Source: Magnaporthiopsis rhizophila (taxonomy: Eukaryota > Ascomycota > Sordariomycetes > Magnaporthales > Magnaporthaceae). From it: a stretch of DNA of 39,134 nt. Location of the stretch: the NCBI GenBank assembly GCA_003049465.1, contig PYSS01000202.1, positions 1-39,134 on the forward strand, in the 5' to 3' direction. The notes under the pieces were generated by a model. That model ran no database searches. It saw only the letters and a program-made list of their open reading frames with translations, and was not told where the DNA came from. Shown in pieces: positions 32,268 through 39,134 of the stretch. A program made the translations under genes and the position numbers. Numbering within the stretch: the first letter of the stretch is position 1; the number at the start of each line of letters is the position of its first letter.

Positions 32268-33900
32268 TAATATTATAAAAAATGGTATTTAAAAATAATA
32301 AAATATACCATTATAAATGCTGGGCGGTAAAAGAAAACGCGAAACGGTTTTGTGCAAAAACCGAAATAAAAACACAAATTGCAAATTATTCCTTATCGAT
32401 AAACAGAATATTTCAATTTAAAAACCGGCTATAATTCCCGAATTAAAAACCTTTAATTACAATTATATTGCAAAAAAATATATATTATTAATAATACAAT
32501 ATATAAAAAAGAATAATATTTACAAATTTTTATAACACAATTATTATTAAAACAGTATAATTAAAAATACGGCCCGGTTTATGCAAAACTGTAATATATG
32601 CCGCAAATTGCAATTATTTCGGTAATATAAATAAAGCTTATTATAGCCTTTGCCGGTTCCGGATCGGTTTTAAAAACAAATATTAATGGATTTTATAACC
32701 GGCCTTCTGATATTGAAAAATAAAGCGCTAATATATTTAATGGTAATTATTAATAAATTATTTAACTATATGCAACTGAAAATGATAATATTTATAATAT
32801 TCGAAACATATACTGCACGTTTCAAAAAATGCTAGTGGCGGTTTTGTGGTTTTCCGGAAAAAATTATTAATAATTACGGATCGGATTAGGTAAAAAGTTT
32901 TTAAACAAAATTATACCGCCTAATCGGTATAAAATAATTATTATTCATTTTTTTATTTATAAATGGATGGTAATACAAAAAGGATAAACCAAAAAGTATG
33001 ATATTATATACAATATATAATTATATTTATTTCAAAAAAATTGACCAAAATATATAATTATTTATTAATTGGTAATAAATAATAAAGGTTTATTTGTAAC
33101 GGGCTATAATTTAAATAAATTATTGCTAGGATATAATATTAATCCGGGTCCGAAAAAAGGGAAATCAAAAAAGATACTTTTTAAAAGCAAAAAAAAGGGC
33201 CAAATTTGTGGCATATTTAAGGAAAAGCGTTAACCTGGCAAAAATAATAATAATATTTGTGCAATAATAGCAAATATTTGATACAAATAAGCTTTATAAA
33301 CCAGCAGAACAGTACAAAATTAAAAATAAAGTGTGGTTATTTTTAAAAAATATCAAAATAAACAGATTTAGCAAAAAACTAAATTAAATTGTTAATAAAT
33401 ATAAGGTAATAGCGGTCCTTTTTTTTATTTATAATTACTTTCGATATATCAAAAGGAATATACCTTATATTCCATATTAAATTTGTGAAATAGGCAGCTA
33501 TTAATTTGCTGCTTTTATAACTAAAAATAAATATAAAACCAGGACCGGTACTAATCCTTTTTGGAAAAGATAAAAAAATATATCTGGAATAGGAACTAAA
33601 AAAGATTTTTTGTGTTAAAAATAATAAAAATAGGGCCAAAAAAGGCGGCCCAAAGCGCTAGGTCCTTATTAAATGGGTAAAATATAATATTATTATATGG
33701 GAGCTTTTGGAGAAGCTGATAAAAATGAAAGTATTGGATATGTTTAAAGCATAATAAAGCAGCGCCAAAACAAATAACGGCCCGGAGGCACCATAAATGC
33801 GCATAGTACGTAAAAAAAAACAGGCAAAAAAAGCAAGGGCACGCCGATTTATAATAAAACTTAATCAATTATTTAATAATAAATATATTAGCTATTTAAT
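32268..33900 (+). pseudogene. Family C pol: integrase C-terminal region and chromodomain, RIP-degraded
   Basis: Continues the family-C pol after the hAT-like insertion and aligns with 4275-3643 (minus) and then 1343-92 (minus). Readable parts: the linker after the integrase core, VWLFLKNIKINRFSKKLN (about 33330-33385; the KVWL..KNIKT.RPSKKLD module), PGPVL-like wording near 33545, and a chromodomain at 33665-33750 reading LIKWVKYNIIIWELLEKL, then MKVLDMFKA (KW.GYD..TWEPLENL in live elements). Chromodomains target integration to heterochromatin. The integrase catalytic core is too eroded to place its Asp and Glu residues. No 3' LTR follows. Confidence 0.83.
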
Positions 33901-34039
33901 AAAAAAAGATAAAAAATAGGCAGGGATAAACCGAAACCGAAAAATACCCTATTTTATATAATTATTATTATAAAGGTTATTTTGATTAATAGGGCTGCGG
34001 CGGTTGTATAAAAATGGGGTATTTTTGGGGCGGTAACCG
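33901..34039. other. Junction patch after family C, GC-richer, no gene
   Basis: AT-rich for the first 75 bp, then a GC-richer stretch (GGGCTGCGGCGG, GGGGCGGTAACCGGGCGGGTACGGG) that runs into repeat Y. The expected 190-bp 3' LTR of the family-C element is absent, so the element was truncated here. Confidence 0.4.
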
Positions 34040-34455
34040 GGCGGGTACGGGTAGGTTTTACCTCGGTGCGCGAAAAAATGCAAAAATTATGCATTTAAAA
34101 TATTGCCGAATTTAAGGCAATAATAATCGGAAATTTAGGCAAAAATAATTAAAACGTTTGCAATTTGCTGCTGGGTTTGTTATATAAACGAGTTAAAAAT
34201 ATTATAATACCGGAGCACCTTATTATAATAATATTAAGCATATTATTATAATAATTATTCAGCCACCAATATGGTAAAAAAAGGGAAAAAATTTAACTTT
34301 ATTATAATCAGGATATAGCCAAAAGTATTGAATTAATTGGCCGTTTTATTAATATAATTGCCCTAAAACGGAATTAACGGTATAACCTTAAGGATAAAAG
34401 CAAAATTGGGATTGAAAGCAGCAAAATTGTTATCCGCAATAATAAAAAAACCCAA
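34040..34455 (+). repeat. Dispersed repeat Y, copy 2
   Basis: Direct-orientation homologue of 2030-2460. It begins in a low-RIP patch (GGTAGGTTTTACCTCGGTGCGCG) and shows LLLGLLYKRVKNIIIPEHL as a readable stretch where copy 1 has LLLDLLYKQIKNAIIPKHF. It may be the N-terminal part of a transposon protein. Truncated at about 34455 by element E in the opposite orientation. Confidence 0.6.
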
Positions 34456-36751
34456 AAAAAAATAATACGCTTATTGCTAATATGGATAATTGCCTGTGAT
34501 TTTTGTTAGGATTTTTTTAATTTTTTTTTTTTTTAATTTATACCGGGCCCTTATTCCGGTAAGATACCCTAAGTTTTTGGCTTGTACTGGTAACCGAAGT
34601 GAAATTGTCCAGTTGCCAATTTTTGGCTTTTTTTTCGGTATAGCGCTTGTATTTTGGCTTTTTGCAAATATAATGCAGCAGCAACCCTGCTATATACATT
34701 ATAAAATAATAAAATGCTAAGGTAAATACTGCTATCCCTTTAATATAATTGCGCAATACAACCTGCTATTTAGGCAGTTGCCATTTTTATTTTGGCAAAC
34801 CTCGAGGCTTTTTGCTGTTCCTTATTAAAAACCAGTTGTTTTTTTTAGCTTTTTGGGCAAATAATTATTATAAGTATAATATAAGCATTTTGCTTAAAAA
34901 ATTCCTGTATACCCTGGGCTGTTTATCGCCAAATTTTTATAATTCTCACTAATTATATAATTTTGCTGGTATAGGAATGGATTATTTTTCTAATACCGGG
35001 TTTAATGTATATTTTTTCCGTAATAAATAACGGTTTGGTTATTTCGGCTTTAATCCAAATGTTAATTGTTATTTTTTATTGCGGGCACCCTGTAATATAA
35101 TTTGCGGTTTTCGGATCTTTTCGGATTATTAAGCCACGTTTCGAATAATAAATATACCGGTATTTTATAAGTATAAGTATAAATTTTTTAGTAGAATGTT
35201 TCGTTTTTATCCCTAAGTATAATATACGTTTTTCTTTTGTTTGTTATTCCGTGCACTGTTTTTTGTGTTTTTTAGGGTTTTTTTTTATAAATGCCCAAAA
35301 TTTGCCCAGTTTAAAATCCTTAATTTCCGGCCTTTTGGTTAGGTATATTTATCTAAGCAATTGTTGGTTAAGGCTTTTACCCTTATTCTTGACCGAAATA
35401 TTCGATACTTTTTTTTGTATTAATAACCCCTTAAATATTAATAAGGCTTATTAAAATGTACTCCGTTTTTCTAATAAGACTATAATAAGGTTTTGGGCGG
35501 GTTTTTTATATTTGGAATTTATCGGTATTTTGTTTACTTAATATAATTGTTCCATTTTTTTTGGGTTTTTTTCTTTTTGGTTTTCGGTTCCACCCTTTTA
35601 AAATTATATCCAGTTGATTTATCGGATAATTGCCAGTTTTTGTTAGGGGTATTAGCCTAATTTATCCTTATTTAATTTATGCGTAAGGCATTTATTATTA
35701 AAATAATAAATCCAGCTAAATAATATTTTTAAATATAGGGCTTTTTTCTGGTCCATGTATCAGATTGTTACAAATTATTTTTAAGGATAATCTTTTTTAA
35801 TATATCCTTATTATCCGTATTTAAAGCACCCTTTATTTTTAGCATTTTGGTATTTGGGGTATTTTTGTTTCCCGTATTATTTTTTTTACTGCTGGGGATA
35901 TATAGCCCCTATAAATAAATCCATAAATTTTAAATGCGTTTTATACATAATAAATTATTATTATTTGGCTTTTTTTTAGTTTGCTTTATTATTTTATTGT
36001 GCTGGTTGGGGTTATTGGATCTTGTTTTCCAAGCATTATTTATACTGTTTATTGCTAATACAAATGCTTTTGGTAATATAATCGACAAAATTTTTAATTT
36101 TTTTTTTTTAGCCAGTTCATTTTTTATATTATTCTTTAATTTTTTGTAAAACTGAAATATTTTGGTGTTTTTTTTATTTAATTAAATTTATTAATAAATT
36201 GCTGGAATTTGGCGGTATAAGTAAATGCTGGTTTTTTTAATACAATTAAAATAGCTCTTTTTTGGTTACCCGCTTTTCGTTTATTTATCCGAATACTTTG
36301 GCAATTTTTTCGCCGAATTTATCGAAATTCGCAAATATTAGTTTGGTAAATTCGCTCGATTTATCGGTTTCTTTAAAATAATCGGCCTATACAGGTTTAA
36401 ACCAGTCCTTAATTTTATTATTGAGGCGGATAGTAGTATAAGCCATTTTCTGGTAATCGTTTTGGAAATTATCCTGATAAAACTTAAAATAACTTTTATA
36501 TTTCGTAAAGAAGGTTTTAAATTTGCTTTTTTTTATTATATTTATTCGGGGTGGGGAATTTATAAATAGGAATAATTTTAGGTATTTTTTTTTAAATTTT
36601 TCGAACTTTTCTATAAGGATTTTTAAAATAATAGCAGAATTATTGTAATTTTTACTATCGATAATAACGGTTTTAATTTTTTTTAGCTGTAATTAATATA
36701 ATTATTTTACTATTTGTACCTCCGGTAAATGCTAAACAGGATTAATCAAAA
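34456..36751 (-). pseudogene. Element E: A/B-family Gypsy gag and linker, RIP-degraded and 3' truncated
   Basis: Minus strand, following its LTR (36752-37212). Gag starts near 36700 with wording TAKKIKTVIID. Then comes MAYTTIRLNNKIKDWFKPV (about 36460-36400), and KLIFANFDKFGEKIAKVFG (about 36345-36290) is better preserved than in A or B. The zinc-knuckle part is near 35900-36000. The rest parallels B 7870-9240 and D. It stops at about 34456, before the protease, where repeat Y begins, so pol is missing. Plus-strand frames at 34490-34720, 34749-34952, 35251-35454 and 35934-36149 are antisense shadows. Confidence 0.78.
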
Positions 36752-37212
36752 TATTATAATCACAGGTTTTTTGTTTTTAGGGTAGGGTACCTAAAGGCGG
36801 TATTAAGCAGTATTGGGTTGCAAGATTGCCTTATATGCAACCTGGGGTTTGGTAAAAACATTATCTGTTATTATTTGCCCAAAGGAATACCTTGAAATTA
36901 ATTTAGGTTAATTAATACCGAAGCCTTAATCAAAAGTTACCCATATTATAAAAAACTTTTCCTTTTATACCTGCTCGATTTATATATAATATTTAGTAGT
37001 ATTATCGATATATCCGTCCTTTTAAATATTAAGGATATTAAATAATACCTTTGATATTTTCCGGGCTCGATGTATTACCCTGTGGTTACGTGATTTTTTG
37101 TGTCAGCTTGGCCTTAGTCATTTGGCCCTTGGCCTTTATGACTGCGGGGTAAAGGCGTCCCGCTGGGGGTTAGCCCCAGCCCTTCTGCCCCCTGCCTGCT
37201 GTGGTTGTAACA
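36752..37212 (-). mobile_element. 5' LTR of element E
   Basis: 461 bp on the minus strand, TGTTACAACCACAGCAGG (37212 downward) to ATTATAATA. The outer 130 bp are nearly unmutated (GGGCTGGGGCTAACCCCCAGC, GGGACGCCTTTACCCCGC) and give the best view of the family A/B LTR start. U3 lacks both the GCTATA-type and the 48-bp repeats of other copies. The inner flank TTTTGATTAATCCTG matches the leaders of A and B. The outer flank (GGCTA) has no partner in the window. Confidence 0.87.
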
Positions 37213-38540
37213 GGCTATTGCTAATTCGGAATTGAAAAAATAATACTGGTATATTGCCTTATTTTATTTAAAATGATTTTTTTTATAATTAAATTATTCG
37301 TTTAATTTTGGTAAATTGGATAAATATAGTTATAATAAGTTTATTTATTTTTTTATTTTTATACCGCAATCGAGATATTTTGGATATTGTTAATTTTATT
37401 ATTTGTGTTTTATTTTGTAATCAGTTTGGACCAAAAAGCCGTTTTTCTATTTTTAGTTAGCTAGGGTTGTAGCGTATTTATAAAAATGCCTGTGGCTATT
37501 ATTATAACCGTTAGCCGTTTAATAAATAAGCGGCGGTTTGCATAATTTTCGGTATAGTTTTTTTATAAGGCCTGCGTATTAAAGGTATAGCAAATAATGC
37601 TTTAAAAGGTTATTAAATCTGTTTATTCTATTTTATATATTTCTTGGGGTTTTGCTCTTTTTTTGCGCATTTTTATCATTTTGAGGCTTTTTTCCCGCTT
37701 CTTTCTGTGTTTTTTACCCTTAATATATAGTTTAGTATTTCTTAATAAATATTAATAAGCTGTTTTAACCTATCTGAAACCCAAAATAGTATTATAAATA
37801 GTTATAATCTTTTTGGGTTGCATCTTTTTTCATTATCTGCCTGGTATAATAAAAAAAATGTTATTATAAATCGGGGGAAAGGTTGCTTTTTTAGTTTAAA
37901 AGGATATGGTAAAGGTTATATTAGCTTTTTTTTAGGGCTTTTTAAAGTTGCTATAATTTAATATAAATCCTTTAATTTTACAATCCATTTTGGAATAGGT
38001 TTAATATAATATTTATTTTTATAATTATCGATTTAATTTGTTCAAACAATTGGAAAATTAAAATAATTCCATCAGCATTAATATTACTGGTCGAAAGGTT
38101 CGGTTAATCGCTTAATTAATTAATCGGTTTGGTTATTGCATAATGGCTAATAAAATTGCAAAAAAAGGGTTATCGATTCAAATAATTGATTTTTTTAATG
38201 AAATATATGGAGGTATTTTTTTATATTTTCCATTATTTTTTTTGGATAATTTTGATTGATTAGAGCTCATTATAAGGTCGGGTCAGGGTATCGGATTTGT
38301 ATTTATTACAATTATGCTTTCTGTTTTGTATATCGATTAGGCCAGGCCTGCAGCCTTTTTTTATTATTGCCGCAATATCGCTGCAATCCGATATCGAGCC
38401 CGGCCTGCTTTAGGGCAATTTAACGTTGCTGATTCTCGTAATGGTTTCATATTTTGTGGTTTTTTCTTATTTTGCGTTGCGCGGGCTTTTGCAGTTAATC
38501 GGCGTTTTTTGCCTATAAGCCTTTTGCAACGGATAATAAA
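37213..38540 (-). pseudogene. Unrecognised degenerate coding region H
   Basis: On the minus strand one frame holds a readable, basic, charged stretch between about 37720 and 37560 (GKKHRKKREKSLKMIKMRKK, then KPQEIYKIE) followed by CYTFNTQAL, YTENYANRRLFIKRL and IIATGIFINTLQP. Near 38520-38370 a less RIPed part reads NMKPLRESATLNCPKAGRA, then YRIAAILRQ. Stops in the first part are spaced 10-40 codons apart, which looks like a protein eroded by RIP and not random DNA. I do not recognise the family. It lies outside E's LTR, so it is a separate locus into which E may have inserted. Confidence 0.4.
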
Positions 38541-39101
38541 ATAAAATATATAAATGCAAAATTTAATTTTTTTTTAAATTTGTTAGACATTATATACTAA
38601 AAAAATCCACCGTATACTAAAAAACATAACAGGTTAATCGAACGCTTTAAGTTAACTTTATTAATAGAGTAAAGGCTATAATTTTTAATGTTAATATACC
38701 TCGACTTTTATAAAAAAAGAAAAGCGTTATTAATAGCCATTTATATATACAATTGCATTCTACATTTTTCATTTAAAAATATAACCCTTTTGAAAGAAAA
38801 AAACGAATATAAATCTAGTATATCAAGTATAAAAACTTTGGTTTATTATATTTTATAAAAATAACGCCGCAAAAAAAAAGCTCGATACACGAGGTATTAA
38901 AAACATTTTAATATGTTTTGGCAATAAGGCTTATATATATAAAATATGGAATTTAACCTCGAAAAAGTTTATATGGTTACAAAATAATAAAATTTTCGAG
39001 AATACTTTCCTTTAGTTGAAAGTAAATACCGATATGCACTTTATTTTGCCCAATAATAAAAATATTATTAAAAATATTAATAATTCCAGCGGTAAGAATA
39101 C
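38541..39101. other. AT-rich interval, no gene seen
   Basis: Degenerate AT-rich DNA without an open frame of note, inverted ends or homology to other parts of the window that I could find by eye. It has relatively many CGA/TCG words and a near-repeat of the phrase ATACTAAAAAA (about 38595 and 38615). Confidence 0.4.

Positions 39102-39134
<33 letters not shown>
39102..39134. repeat. (TAA)n microsatellite
   Basis: Eleven tandem TAA units running to the window end; it probably continues beyond it. Confidence 0.95.

Noticed and set aside
1..39134. tRNA or rRNA genes, CRISPR arrays, bacterial operons, organelle genome
   Set aside because: No cloverleaf, conserved rRNA block, spaced identical repeats or ribosome-binding pattern was found. 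The AT bias is explained by RIP of nuclear transposons.

Overview
The window looks like a block of AT-rich fungal heterochromatin. It is a nest of dead transposons, mostly Ty3/Gypsy LTR retrotransposons of the chromodomain-bearing (chromovirus) type. They have been mutated by C-to-T / G-to-A transitions of the kind made by repeat-induced point mutation (RIP). I found no intact host gene, no tRNA or rRNA gene, no CRISPR array and no bacterial-style operon. RIP damage, CHROMO-type Gypsy elements, a Tc1-type DD34E element and a hAT-like element together point to a filamentous ascomycete (Pezizomycotina). The species cannot be told from the sequence. Nearly all open frames of 60-120 codons are AT-rich chance frames or shadows. 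The few meaningful ones lie inside transposon proteins.

Layout. 1-72 is an (ATTT)n tract. 92-1343 (-) is the 3' part of a family-C Gypsy pol. 1453-1924 (-) is a solo LTR of family A/B. 2030-2460 is an unclassified repeat (Y). 3452-3642 is a short solo LTR of family C. 3643-6427 (-) is a family-C pol with reverse transcriptase, RNase H and part of integrase. 6428-21573 is element B (+), a family A/B Gypsy element split by element A. Element A (9322-16651, 7330 bp) is the best-preserved unit: two 491-bp LTRs, a perfect 5-bp target duplication (CAGAA), gag with a zinc knuckle, protease, RT, RNase H, integrase, chromodomain and an antisense accessory ORF. B also carries a 189-bp solo LTR of family C with its own duplication (ACCTA). 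B ends in an LTR whose U3 holds four 48-bp tandem repeats and does not match B's left LTR.

21574-23797 (-) is a third A/B-family fragment (D). From 23798 a family-C element runs on the plus strand: 190-bp LTR, gag start, RT, RNase H, integrase, chromodomain, to about 33900. Two DNA transposons interrupt it. One is a complete 1386-bp Tc1/mariner element (26326-27711, TA target, transposase on the minus strand, DD34E spacing) inside RT. The other is a 3.3-kb hAT-like element (28937-32267, 8-bp duplication TAATATTA, CAGCCCTGG-type inverted ends) between RNase H and integrase. A second Y copy (34040-34455) and a fourth A/B fragment, E (34456-37212, -), follow. 37213-38540 holds an unrecognised degenerate coding region. 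An (AAT)n tract ends the window.

Order of events. Family-C and A/B elements inserted first. A then jumped into B, a C-family LTR into B, and Tc1 and hAT-like elements into C. RIP mutated all of them. The unmatched flanks and LTRs of B suggest that ectopic recombination also joined pieces of different elements. All element calls rest on reading conserved motifs and by-eye comparison of copies within the window; no database search was run.
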